64,000 bases of DNA from an uncultured Mollicutes bacterium (GTDB taxonomy: Bacteria > Bacillota_I > Bacilli_A > RFN20 > CAG-826). This document shows positions 1 through 6,658 of the stretch, in pieces (positions within the stretch are counted from its first letter, which is position 1; each line of letters opens with the position of its first letter). The position numbers were made by a program, and so were the translations under genes. The stretch covers positions 61,609 through 125,608 of the forward strand of contig CAMESG010000005.1 of assembly GCA_945936135.1 (NCBI GenBank), written 5' to 3'. The notes under the pieces are model-generated. The model had not been told where the DNA came from and made no database searches. It was given only the letters and a program-made list of their open reading frames with translations.

Positions 1-234
1 GGTCAAGTCTTTACTTTCGTTCCCTCGACCACGATTCCCGTCTTGGGCGGGTTCGAAGGCACGGACTTCTCGCTTGCCATTCCTCTTCTTGCCTCTCCGG
101 CTGGCGGCTTCCTCGTCATTGCTGTGATCTTGGCGATCATCGCTGCGGTCAACAACGCGAAGCTTGCCAAGGAGCGTGCGAAGGCCCGCGCGGCACGAGC
201 CGCGTCCGCCACCGCCCCGAAAGGAGATAAATAA
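1..234 (+). CDS. rnfE: RnfE, electron transport complex subunit E (3' end only)
   Basis: The open frame runs in from the left edge and ends at TAA 232-234, so only about the last 77 residues are seen. They show a final membrane helix (about residues 28-50 of the fragment) preceded by a Gly/Pro-containing loop, then a basic, Ala-rich cytoplasmic tail. RnfE is one of the two related six-helix membrane subunits (with RnfA) of the ferredoxin:NAD+ oxidoreductase that couples electron flow to ion export. The fragment alone is weak evidence. The call rests mainly on its position 2 bases before rnfA, which fits the usual rnfCDGEAB order, and on the hydrophobic C-terminus. The Ala/Lys/Arg-rich tail of about 25 residues looks longer than usual. 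Confidence 0.75.
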   Translation, partial: GQVFTFVPSTTIPVLGGFEGTDFSLAIPLLASPAGGFLVIAVILAIIAAVNNAKLAKERAKARAARAASATAPKGDK

Positions 235-236
235 AC

Positions 237-839
237 ATGCCGTACATTGTTGCTTTCTTCTTGGCGATCATTAACTTCGCCGTCATCAACAACGTCATCC
301 TTGCGCGTTATTTCGGCATTTGCTCCTTCGTTGGCGTGTCCAACAAGGTCAAATCCGCGGCGGGCATGGGCGTTGCCGTCGCCTTCGTCACCATCATGGC
401 GGCCTTGGTTTGCTGGCCGATCTACCAATTCATCCTCGTCCCGGCGGGCATGCAATACATGGAGACCATCGTCTTCATCCTCGTCATCGCCTCCTTGGTC
501 CAGATGGTTGGCTTCGTCATCAAAAAGAAATCGCCGTCGCTTTACAAAGCGCTTGGCATCTATTTGCCGCTTATCACCACGAACTGCGCCGTTTTGGGCG
601 TGTGCTCTGGCAACGTCGGTTATGACTTCGGCTACGCGATGGCCAATGCTATTGGCACCTCGCTTGGCTTCTTGCTCATCATCGTCCTCTTCGCTTGCGT
701 CCGCGTCCGTCTCGAAGGCAGCTCCATCCCCAAGCCGTTCAAGGGCGTTCCTATCGCTCTTATCGTCGCGGGGCTTATGGCGCTCATCTTCGGTTCGCTC
801 GGTGGTATGATCGACCTCGGATCCTGGGGGTTGATGTAA
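237..839 (+). CDS. rnfA: RnfA, ion-translocating electron transport complex subunit A
   Basis: This 200-residue, six-helix inner-membrane subunit belongs to the Rnf complex, which oxidises reduced ferredoxin, reduces NAD+ and exports Na+ or H+. Family hallmarks visible are the early NNVILARYFGICSF segment (the Cys near a membrane half-helix is typical of RnfA/RnfE), the ALGIYLPLITTNCAVLG stretch with its second conserved Cys, and the PKPFKGVPIALI motif near the end. The length matches the family. The start at ATG 237 has a strong ribosome site (AAAGGAG, 220-226) lying inside the rnfE 3' end, so the two are translationally linked. It is followed at 844 by a small Cys-rich protein and then by a short rnfB. 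Confidence 0.95.
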   Translation: MPYIVAFFLAIINFAVINNVILARYFGICSFVGVSNKVKSAAGMGVAVAFVTIMAALVCWPIYQFILVPAGMQYMETIVFILVIASLVQMVGFVIKKKSPSLYKALGIYLPLITTNCAVLGVCSGNVGYDFGYAMANAIGTSLGFLLIIVLFACVRVRLEGSSIPKPFKGVPIALIVAGLMALIFGSLGGMIDLGSWGLM

Positions 840-843
840 TTCC

Positions 844-1104
844 ATGCCGGAGTGGGCTTATGTCTTGATCGCGGTCCTCTTGATCGCGGGCCTGCTCATC
901 CTCTTCTTCGTTTCCTTCGTGCTCTACGTGAAAACGCCAGCACCCGCAGGATGCGAGAAGACCTATGGCCCGAATTGCGATCAATGCGATCAAGCAAGCT
1001 GCCAGTTCTATCATTTCAAAGAACAGGCCTTGGAAAAAACAAAAGAAGAAGAGAAACCTTTGGAAGAACAATCTGAAGGTTCCTCTTCCGAAAGAAAGGA
1101 ATAA
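844..1104 (+). CDS. Small Cys-rich membrane protein inserted between rnfA and rnfB
   Basis: An 86-residue protein lies 4 bases after rnfA and 2 bases before rnfB, so it is surely part of the rnf operon. It has one N-terminal membrane helix (residues 4-29), then the segment TPAPAGCEK, then a cysteine cluster C37-x7-C45-x2-C48-x4-C53, and finally a highly charged Glu/Lys/Ser tail. The C-x2-C-x4-C core has the same spacing as the first three ligands of the RnfB iron-sulfur domain next door, so a 4Fe-4S site is plausible. I do not recognise a named family. Because rnfB here is unusually short, this protein could supply an extra electron-carrying site. That role is inference. Confidence 0.8.
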   Translation: MPEWAYVLIAVLLIAGLLILFFVSFVLYVKTPAPAGCEKTYGPNCDQCDQASCQFYHFKEQALEKTKEEEKPLEEQSEGSSSERKE

Positions 1105-1106
1105 AT

Positions 1107-1484
1107 ATGTTGTTATTCTTAGCGGAAGCCGCCGAAGAAACGCCATCCTCCTTCGATCCGACGAGCCTCAACATGGTTTGGGCGATCCTCTTGCTCTTGG
1201 TGCTTGGCGTTGCCTTTGCTGCCTTGTTGGTTCTTTTCTCCAAGATCTTCCACGTCGAAGAAGATCCGCGCGTTGAAAAGGTCACGGAATTGCTCCCTGG
1301 CTATAACTGCGGCGCCTGCGGCAAAGCGGGCTGCCATGATTTGGCCGAAGCCTTGGTCTCCGGCGAAGTCAAGAACGTCACCGCCTGCAAGACCGGGAAG
1401 AAGGACAAGAACTACGATCCGATCATCGAGTACCTGAAATCCACCCCGGGTCCCGATGGAACGACCGTCGACGTAAAACTCTAA
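1107..1484 (+). CDS. rnfB: Short RnfB-like subunit (membrane helix plus one 4Fe-4S domain)
   Basis: This protein has 125 residues, against about 260-330 for typical clostridial RnfB. It has an N-terminal membrane helix (residues 22-46), the EEDPRVEKVTELLPGYNCG segment typical of RnfB, and all four ligands of the RnfB iron-sulfur domain: C68-x2-C71-x4-C76-x17-C94. The frame then ends with about 30 polar residues. The two bacterial-ferredoxin 4Fe-4S domains that usually follow are absent, and no frameshifted remnant is seen before the terminator at 1491. RnfB normally accepts electrons from soluble ferredoxin, so the loss is functionally striking. The intact operon and clean terminator argue for a genuine short form rather than decay. 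Confidence 0.88.
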   Translation: MLLFLAEAAEETPSSFDPTSLNMVWAILLLLVLGVAFAALLVLFSKIFHVEEDPRVEKVTELLPGYNCGACGKAGCHDLAEALVSGEVKNVTACKTGKKDKNYDPIIEYLKSTPGPDGTTVDVKL

Positions 1485-1490
1485 TGGAAG

Positions 1491-1514
1491 CCGCCCTTAG
1501 GGCGGTTTTCTTTT
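1491..1514 (+). terminator. Intrinsic terminator of the rnf operon
   Basis: A 6-bp GC stem CCGCCC/GGGCGG with a TTA loop is followed by TTTTCTTTT, 7 bases after the rnfB stop. Confidence 0.9.
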
Positions 1515-1541
1515 GCGGGTGGCGAACCCACCCATTTCGCA

Positions 1542-1556
1542 TATAATAGGCAACGA
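1542..1556 (+). promoter_or_regulatory. Leaderless promoter of apbE (-10 TATAAT)
   Basis: A perfect TATAAT (1542-1547) ends 8 bases before the ATG at 1556, so the expected start of transcription coincides with the start codon. No ribosome site is present. No good -35 hexamer is seen. A small hairpin (GGGTGG/CCACCC, 1517-1533) sits just upstream. Confidence 0.75.
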
Positions 1557-2614
1557 TGAAAAAACACGCTATTTTCTTATTTGCGCCCTTCTTAGGGCTT
1601 CTCGCTTCTTGCGCGCAAGGAACGATCTACAAGGGCTATGCGACGCACACCTTGTTCCATTCTTTTTTTAGCTGGTGGTTTGAATCGACCCGCGGGGATT
1701 ATGGATCGGATATCGTTGATCTTGCGACGAAGATCAACGATCTCACGGATCCTTACACGGAGCCTAAGGACGGCATGACGACCCTCTATACGGTCAACAC
1801 TTCTTCGGATTGGGTCGAAGTTGACCCAACCCTTTATGAGGTTCTGGAGCTTGCCGTCGAGCTTCAAGAAAAGACGGAAGGATACTTCAATCCGTTTATC
1901 GGAGAGCTCACCATGCATTGGAAGGAAACGCTTTTTGGGTTGGGCGAGTTCGATATCAAAGATCCGACCTACGAGGAGATTGAGGAAGCAAAGGAAGAAG
2001 TTCCGGCGATGCTTCAAAGGATGAATGCATCCTCGTTGGAATTTAACGCAGAACGCCATGCGGTGAAGCGCAACGGCGAAGGCGCGCTTGACCTAGGGGG
2101 CCTTGTTAAAGGCTTTGCGGTCAACAAAACGAAAGAACTGATCAAGTCTCGTGGCGGCGACCGTTATTTGATCAACGGCGGCCAAAGCTCGTTGGCTTTA
2201 GGAAAACCTCAAAGCAATGAAAATTTCACCGTGTCGTTGCTTTATACGCTTGTCGAGAAGGAAATATCTTATGCATTAAAAGAAGTTGACTGCTCAACTT
2301 CTGCAATCTACGAACAAAAGGTCGATGTCGTGGCGCCCGATACGGCGAAACGGGTTACCTATTCCCACATCTTGAACCCGAAGACGGGAATGCCAGAAAC
2401 CACATATTCGATGGCCTTCCTCGTGGGCGACGACTCCGCGCTTCTCGACGCGATGTCGACCTCGGTCATGCTCGCGGATTTGGAAACAACCCGCAAATGG
2501 GCACAAGCTTATGGCTTTGAATACGCCGTGTTCCGGAATACCGTCTACGATAAGGCTAAGCTCGTGGAACAAAGCCAAGGGTTAAAAGACGCGCAAATCC
2601 CATTGGAATCATAA
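1556..2614 (+). CDS. apbE: ApbE-type FAD:protein FMN transferase, lipoprotein
   Basis: This 352-residue enzyme attaches FMN from FAD to a Thr/Ser of target proteins, such as the RnfG and RnfD subunits or other FMN-binding surface proteins. It starts with a lipoprotein signal (lipobox LASC, Cys19), which places it on the outer face of the membrane. ApbE motifs are in order: DLGGLVKGFAVN near residue 180, INGGQSS near 207, HILNPKTGMP near 271 and DAMSTS near 298, the Mg2+/FAD-binding Asp-Ala-x-Ser-Thr signature. It begins a unit with the NusG-II and Gx proteins, directly after the rnf operon, which matches the usual association of ApbE with Rnf. The start is leaderless. Confidence 0.95.
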   Translation: MKKHAIFLFAPFLGLLASCAQGTIYKGYATHTLFHSFFSWWFESTRGDYGSDIVDLATKINDLTDPYTEPKDGMTTLYTVNTSSDWVEVDPTLYEVLELAVELQEKTEGYFNPFIGELTMHWKETLFGLGEFDIKDPTYEEIEEAKEEVPAMLQRMNASSLEFNAERHAVKRNGEGALDLGGLVKGFAVNKTKELIKSRGGDRYLINGGQSSLALGKPQSNENFTVSLLYTLVEKEISYALKEVDCSTSAIYEQKVDVVAPDTAKRVTYSHILNPKTGMPETTYSMAFLVGDDSALLDAMSTSVMLADLETTRKWAQAYGFEYAVFRNTVYDKAKLVEQSQGLKDAQIPLES

Positions 2615-2620
2615 CGAAAG

Positions 2621-3082
2621 ATGGAAGAACGAAAGCAGGAAACGACACAAAAGAGGGGCAAGAAGAATTTCTTCCTTACCCATCTTTTCGATTTCCTTCT
2701 TTTGGGTATCCTCGCGATCGGGACAGGCATAGGCTTAGGCGTCCAAATTCATCAACAAAACACGTCTTCTTCTTCGAGCCTCGTCGCGACCGTTCTTTAT
2801 GAAGGGAAGCCGATGGAAATCCCTGACGCGCAAGGAAAGAACCGCAACCCCTTCGATTTAAGCAAAATCATTTCTTACGAAGAGATTGAAATCCAAGGCG
2901 CGAAAACCACGTTGACCATTGGAATCGACCATAACGCGATTGAAGTGGTGCATTCTGGTTGCCCTGGCCAAGAATGCGTCCATGTCGGGAAAGTCACGAC
3001 GCCGAACCGTCCCATCGTCTGCGCGCATAACGGGATTTATATCGACATTCAGGGGGGCGATGACGACGTCATCATCATGTGA
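2621..3082 (+). CDS. NusG domain II-containing membrane-anchored protein
   Basis: This 153-residue protein has a basic N-terminus, one membrane helix (residues 22-44) and an extracellular domain of the NusG-II type (Pfam NusG_II), a small beta-rich fold. Characteristic is the C-terminal Cys pattern HSGCPGQECVHVGKV ... VCAHNGIYI, three cysteines in all. These proteins are regularly encoded with apbE, Rnf and Gx-transporter genes in anaerobes, and their role is unknown. A link to redox or flavin transfer is inferred from the neighbourhood only. The gene starts 6 bases after apbE and is followed 3 bases later by the Gx protein, so the three form one transcript. Confidence 0.85.
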   Translation: MEERKQETTQKRGKKNFFLTHLFDFLLLGILAIGTGIGLGVQIHQQNTSSSSSLVATVLYEGKPMEIPDAQGKNRNPFDLSKIISYEEIEIQGAKTTLTIGIDHNAIEVVHSGCPGQECVHVGKVTTPNRPIVCAHNGIYIDIQGGDDDVIIM

Positions 3083-3085
3083 CCT

Positions 3086-3631
3086 ATGGATCGTTCAAAC
3101 ACCATTCGAAAACTCACGATGGTCGCTTTGCTCCTCGCGATCGCCTTGACCCTTTCCATCGCGGAAAGTTTCATTCCATTCGGCGTGCCTGGCATGAAAT
3201 TGGGATTGGCGAATCTCGTGATTCTTCTTTCCATCTACTATTTCGGCTTCTGGATTCCTTTGGCGATCGATCTTGCCCGTGTTGTCGTTGCTTCGTTGTT
3301 TACGGGAACGTTCTTGGGAATGGGGTTTGTGATGTCTTTGTCTGGCGCCCTGCTAAGTTTCTTCTTGATGTATTTGGGTGCGCGATTCCTGAAAAAGGTA
3401 TTCACGCCCGTCGGCGTATCTATTCTAGGCGCATACGCACACGCGCTGGCCCAGATGTTCGTCGCTGTCCTCTATTTAGGTTCATGGGGCGTCTTCTATT
3501 ATTTCCCTTTGATGGCTTTAACCTCGCTTGCGACGGGGACGTTGAACGGTTTCCTTGTTGAGGCAACGCTTGCGAACCGATACCTCGCCCGCGTTGTTTC
3601 GACGGTTCGTTGGTATTCGCGCGAGCGATAA
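3086..3631 (+). CDS. Gx-transporter / heptaprenyl diphosphate synthase component I-like membrane protein
   Basis: A 181-residue protein with five or six membrane helices. The sequence FGVPGMKLGLANLVIL near residues 31-46 is the hallmark of the family annotated as Gx transporter or heptaprenyl diphosphate synthase subunit I (Hpre_diP_synt_I). The fold resembles ECF-type substrate-binding membrane subunits. The name 'synthase component I' is historical and the substrate is not established. Its fixed partners here, apbE and NusG-II, suggest a role in supplying or positioning a quinone- or flavin-like cofactor for membrane electron transfer, which is inference. It is the last gene of its unit, ending before the bidirectional terminator at 3666. 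Confidence 0.8.
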   Translation: MDRSNTIRKLTMVALLLAIALTLSIAESFIPFGVPGMKLGLANLVILLSIYYFGFWIPLAIDLARVVVASLFTGTFLGMGFVMSLSGALLSFFLMYLGARFLKKVFTPVGVSILGAYAHALAQMFVAVLYLGSWGVFYYFPLMALTSLATGTLNGFLVEATLANRYLARVVSTVRWYSRER

Positions 3632-3665
3632 ATCTACGTTTATATATTTTGATAATGAACATAAG

Positions 3666-3696
3666 AAAACCCGCCCCAATGAAGGAGCGGGTTTTT
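3666..3696. terminator. Bidirectional terminator between convergent genes
   Basis: AAAACCCGC (3666-3674) pairs with GCGGGTTTT (3687-3695). The A- and T-flanks let it work for the Gx gene on + and for the lipoprotein gene on -. Confidence 0.88.
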
Positions 3697-3713
3697 GACA
3701 TCAAGAGAAGAAA

Positions 3714-5216
3714 TTACTTGGCGTTGAGGGCTTTGTCCATCGCGTTCTTGATGAGCTGGAGGTAGGAGGTGGAGCCTTCCTTAACGGTGTTGAGGTCGGT
3801 CCAAGTCGCGCCAGTTTCGACGCCGTCGACAACCCAGTGCTTGCCATCGGAAGAGCCTTCCTTGGTCGCGGCAAGGGCAACGTCGATGTCGTAGTCCATG
3901 GCCATGGCAACGGTCGCGTCGCGGTTCATCTCCCAGTCGAATTTGGTGCCGCCGTAGCCGTTTTCGTCTTTGCTGAATTCAGCGTGGCCGACTTTGATGT
4001 CGCCACCAGCAAGCTTAACGGTGACAGCGTTGTTTTCGACAGCGGTGGCCCAGGCTTCGCAGCCTTCTTCGGTCAAGAAGGGGTTGGCGCCCTCGGCATC
4101 GGTGTAGGTGACTTTCTTGTCGGCAATGCTCGCGGTGAGGGTCGTCTCGCCGTAGGTCATCGTTTTGTAGAAAGTCTTTTGAACGTCATTGCCGTGATCG
4201 GTGACGGTGCCAGTGACATAGTCGGATTCGGCCATGCCGGTGGTGTCAGCAACGGTGATGTAGCTCGGGAGGCAGTACTCGTGGAGCGTGACCGCGGCAA
4301 GGGCTTTGTTGCCGTGATAATCCACGGTGTAGGAAGCGGTGGCTTTGCCGACGTAGCCAGCGCCGTGAACAAGGGCGTAAGCCTTTCCAACTTTGACGGC
4401 GTTGGACATGGAGACGTTGATCGTGACGTCCTTAGCCGGCATCTTGAAGATCGAAGCGGTCTTCATGGTGTTGTTGATGGAAGCTTCGAGGGTGTTCCAG
4501 GCAACGGTGGTCTCTTTCGAAGAAGCGGCATAGCCGAAGTAGCCTTTGTGGTAGTTTTCGAGGTCAGCGCCTTGGATCAAGAAGCCGCCCATCGCACCTT
4601 CGAGGATGTCAACAGTGTGGGTGCCTTCTTTGCCGAAGTAGGAATCAAGTTTGGAACCAGTGATTTTGGTCCATTCGTTAGCTTCGGTGTCCAATTTGTC
4701 GATGTCGACGGTCTTGTCGTCGATGGCAACCGTGACTTTGTGGGTCTTGCCATCGGTCGCTTTGGAGTGCAACTTAACGTTGGGGACAGCGCTCGTCATC
4801 GTGTATTCGATGTAGGGGATGCCTTCGAGGCTGAGTTCGCCCATGTAGGTCCTGACTTTGGTGTCAGCGGTGCCGATCTTCGCTTCATAGCGGGTGCCGT
4901 TGATTTCGGCGTAGTCCAAGGTGTTCTTGCCGGAGAAGGTCGGAACGATTTGGACCTTGGTGTTTTCGAGCGGGGTGTAGATGAACGCGCCGCTGTAATC
5001 TCCGAAAACGGAAGCGGTGAGCAAGTTGGCATCAGAGGTGTAGTCGATGACAACGCCGCCCATGACGGAAGCGCCCGGAACGAGGGACTCTTCAGTGGAG
5101 TCGCCCGGACCGAGGGACTCTTCAGTGGAGTTGCCCGGTTGATCACCGCAAGCAGTCAGAAGACTTGCCGCAGCAACGACGAGGAGCAACGATTTGAAAT
5201 TCTTCATTTCTTTCAT
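3714..5216 (-). CDS. Large lipoprotein with an ApbE-type flavinylation motif (FMN-binding-like C-terminus)
   Basis: A 500-residue exported lipoprotein (signal peptide, lipobox LTAC, Cys22). After the lipobox comes a short linker containing a 10-residue tandem repeat (STEESLGPGD/STEESLVPGA). Most of the body is beta-rich and I do not recognise it. The C-terminus carries VDGVETGATWTD at about residues 463-474, followed by a helix ending at residue 500. This resembles the D-x-x-(S/T)-G-A-T core and trailing helix of FMN-binding domains whose Thr is modified by ApbE. The predicted modified residue is Thr471. An apbE gene lies just across the shared terminator. Function as a surface flavin electron carrier is inference. 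Without the motif it would be called hypothetical. Confidence 0.75.
   Translation of the reverse strand: MKEMKNFKSLLLVVAAASLLTACGDQPGNSTEESLGPGDSTEESLVPGASVMGGVVIDYTSDANLLTASVFGDYSGAFIYTPLENTKVQIVPTFSGKNTLDYAEINGTRYEAKIGTADTKVRTYMGELSLEGIPYIEYTMTSAVPNVKLHSKATDGKTHKVTVAIDDKTVDIDKLDTEANEWTKITGSKLDSYFGKEGTHTVDILEGAMGGFLIQGADLENYHKGYFGYAASSKETTVAWNTLEASINNTMKTASIFKMPAKDVTINVSMSNAVKVGKAYALVHGAGYVGKATASYTVDYHGNKALAAVTLHEYCLPSYITVADTTGMAESDYVTGTVTDHGNDVQKTFYKTMTYGETTLTASIADKKVTYTDAEGANPFLTEEGCEAWATAVENNAVTVKLAGGDIKVGHAEFSKDENGYGGTKFDWEMNRDATVAMAMDYDIDVALAATKEGSSDGKHWVVDGVETGATWTDLNTVKEGSTSYLQLIKNAMDKALNAK
5082..5141 (-). repeat. 30-bp in-frame tandem duplication in the lipoprotein linker
   Basis: Two near-identical 30-bp copies share GAGGGACTCTTCAGTGGAGT at 5082 and 5112. 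They encode two 10-residue Ser/Glu/Pro repeats directly after the lipobox and could vary linker length by slippage. Confidence 0.85.
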
Positions 5217-5252
5217 TTCCTTTCAATAAAGCCATTTCATTGAGGCACAGGG

Positions 5253-5281
5253 ATTATACACACGCGCAAAAGCGGGCGCAA
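5253..5281 (-). promoter_or_regulatory. Promoter of the flavinylation-motif lipoprotein
   Basis: On the minus strand TTGCGC (5276-5281), a 17-base spacer and a perfect TATAAT (5253-5258) lie about 37 bases before the ATG. A ribosome site AAAGGA follows. Confidence 0.8.
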
Positions 5282-5370
5282 GCAAAGGTTAACGCGCCTC
5301 CATACCATTCGGTGAAAAAGCAATGATGGCATCGAAACAATTAAAGAAAAAATTACCGATTTATTTATAT

Positions 5371-5408
5371 GAAGAAAGAAGCCAGGTTCCAAAATTCCGA
5401 TGGCTTCT
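5371..5408 (-). terminator. Terminator of the Na+/Ca2+ exchanger gene
   Basis: An 8-bp stem AGAAGCCA (5377-5384) / TGGCTTCT (5401-5408), read on the minus strand, is followed by a T-rich tract (TTCTTTCTTC). Confidence 0.7.
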
Positions 5409-5424
5409 TAGAAAATAAACGGCT

Positions 5425-6507
5425 TTATAAGACCGTGCGAAGGATCAAATAGGTTAAGTAACCGGCGTAGCAAGCAATGAAAAGCCAACCAAAACTTTTC
5501 CGGATCTTCCCTGTGAAGGATAGACCGAAAAGAAGCAAAGCCGTTCCGCCCATGACGACGAGGTCAACCCAGATTTGTTGGCCGACGACCAAGGGGTTGA
5601 CTGTGGAGGAAAGGCCCAAGACAAAGAGGATGTTGAAGATGTTGGAACCGATGACGTTTCCGAGCGCCATGTCATTTTGTCCGTGCATCGCGGCGCGGCA
5701 GGAAACAATCAACTCGGGAAGCGAGGTTCCGATCGCAACGATGGTCAAACCGACAAGCGATTCCACCAAGTCGTGATTAAGGTTCGCCACATCGCCGATT
5801 CCGATCGCGATGTTTTTTGCACCATAGACAACGGCTTCTCCGCCGATAATGACGCCAATCAATCCAAGAACGGCGCAAAGAATGGATTTCGCTGTCGACA
5901 TTTCTTTGATTTCGGTCTCGCCCTCATCCATTTGAATCCCGAGTTTTTGTTGCTTTTTTGCCGTGACAACGAGATAGGCGACGTAACCGAAGATACCGAC
6001 GACAAGGACGATTCCTTCGGGGCGAAGAATCTCATAGGAGCCTTCAATATTGCTCCAAACGAGCACGAAAAGGATGCACAGGGCGGTTGCCCCTAACATG
6101 ACGGGCAAATCCCGTTTCAATACGTTTTTCTTTACGACGATCGGGGTGAATACTGCGGAGACGCCAAGGACGATTAGGATGTTGCAGATATTGGAACCGA
6201 CGACATTGCCGATCGCGACATTCGCGTTCCCTCCGTCAATCAAACAGGCGATGGAGTCAGAGACCGAAACGGCGAGTTCAGGGCACGAAGTTCCAAAAGC
6301 TACGACCGTCAAACCGATGATCATCGTAGAAACTTTGAGCTTCTTTGCGATGGAGGCAGCGCCATCGACGAAGACGTCGGAACATTTCCAAAGGAGGATA
6401 ACCCCAACGGCTAGGCAAGCCACGCAGATGAGCCATGACCACCACTCGGTCATTGGTACATCTGGGATAAGTGCGAGCTTTTGAATCGCGACGAAGTCAG
6501 GGATCAT
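5425..6507 (-). CDS. CaCA-family Na+/Ca2+ (or K+-dependent) antiporter
   Basis: A 360-residue integral membrane protein with two homologous halves of about five helices each, the layout of YrbG/CaxA-type calcium:cation antiporters. Each half carries the alpha-repeat signature: GTSCPELAVS with GNVVGSNICNIL in the first, and GTSLPELIVS with GNVIGSNIFNIL in the second. The conserved Glu in PEL and the Asn in GSN are the ion ligands. An acidic stretch (DEGETEIKE) lies in the central cytoplasmic loop, where regulation usually acts. It probably exports Ca2+ using the sodium gradient, which fits a cell whose Rnf complex may pump Na+. It is transcribed alone, divergently from the MATE gene, with a strong GGAGGAAC ribosome site. 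Confidence 0.93.
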   Translation of the reverse strand: MIPDFVAIQKLALIPDVPMTEWWSWLICVACLAVGVILLWKCSDVFVDGAASIAKKLKVSTMIIGLTVVAFGTSCPELAVSVSDSIACLIDGGNANVAIGNVVGSNICNILIVLGVSAVFTPIVVKKNVLKRDLPVMLGATALCILFVLVWSNIEGSYEILRPEGIVLVVGIFGYVAYLVVTAKKQQKLGIQMDEGETEIKEMSTAKSILCAVLGLIGVIIGGEAVVYGAKNIAIGIGDVANLNHDLVESLVGLTIVAIGTSLPELIVSCRAAMHGQNDMALGNVIGSNIFNILFVLGLSSTVNPLVVGQQIWVDLVVMGGTALLLFGLSFTGKIRKSFGWLFIACYAGYLTYLILRTVL

Positions 6508-6531
6508 AAATGTTCCTCCGAAAAGCGGTTT

Positions 6532-6559
6532 ATTATAACCTGATACCGCCTTCCTCCAA
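6532..6559 (-). promoter_or_regulatory. Promoter of the antiporter gene
   Basis: Minus strand: TTGGAG (6554-6559), a 16-base spacer and TATAAT (6532-6537), about 25 bases before the start codon. Confidence 0.7.
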
Positions 6560-6582
6560 GGATTTTTTGAGTCTTGCCTTCG

Positions 6583-6634
6583 TTGACTTTATCTTTAGGT
6601 CCCGTAAAATACCCCTTCGAGCCCGGCAAGGGCT
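6583..6634 (+). promoter_or_regulatory. MATE promoter with a terminator-like leader hairpin
   Basis: TTGACT (6583-6588), a 16-base spacer and TAAAAT (6605-6610) form a good promoter. About ten bases into the transcript a 5-bp GC hairpin AGCCC/GGGCT (6620-6634) runs into TTTTTCTT, followed by TTTCTTAAGAAA overlapping the ribosome site AAAGGAG. This looks like a leader terminator or attenuator. Confidence 0.6.
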
Positions 6635-6658
6635 TTTTCTTAAGAAAGGAGACCATCG

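Noticed and set aside
1107..1484. rnfB as a pseudogene or frameshifted remnant
   Set aside because: No ferredoxin-domain coding sequence is found in any frame between its stop and the apbE promoter, and a terminator follows at once. The short form therefore looks genuine, though read-level checking would be needed.
3837..5243. A 468-codon plus-strand frame opposite the flavinylation-motif lipoprotein
   Set aside because: The minus-strand frame has a signal peptide, lipobox, promoter and ribosome site. The plus frame is Gly/Val/Asp-rich shadow sequence.
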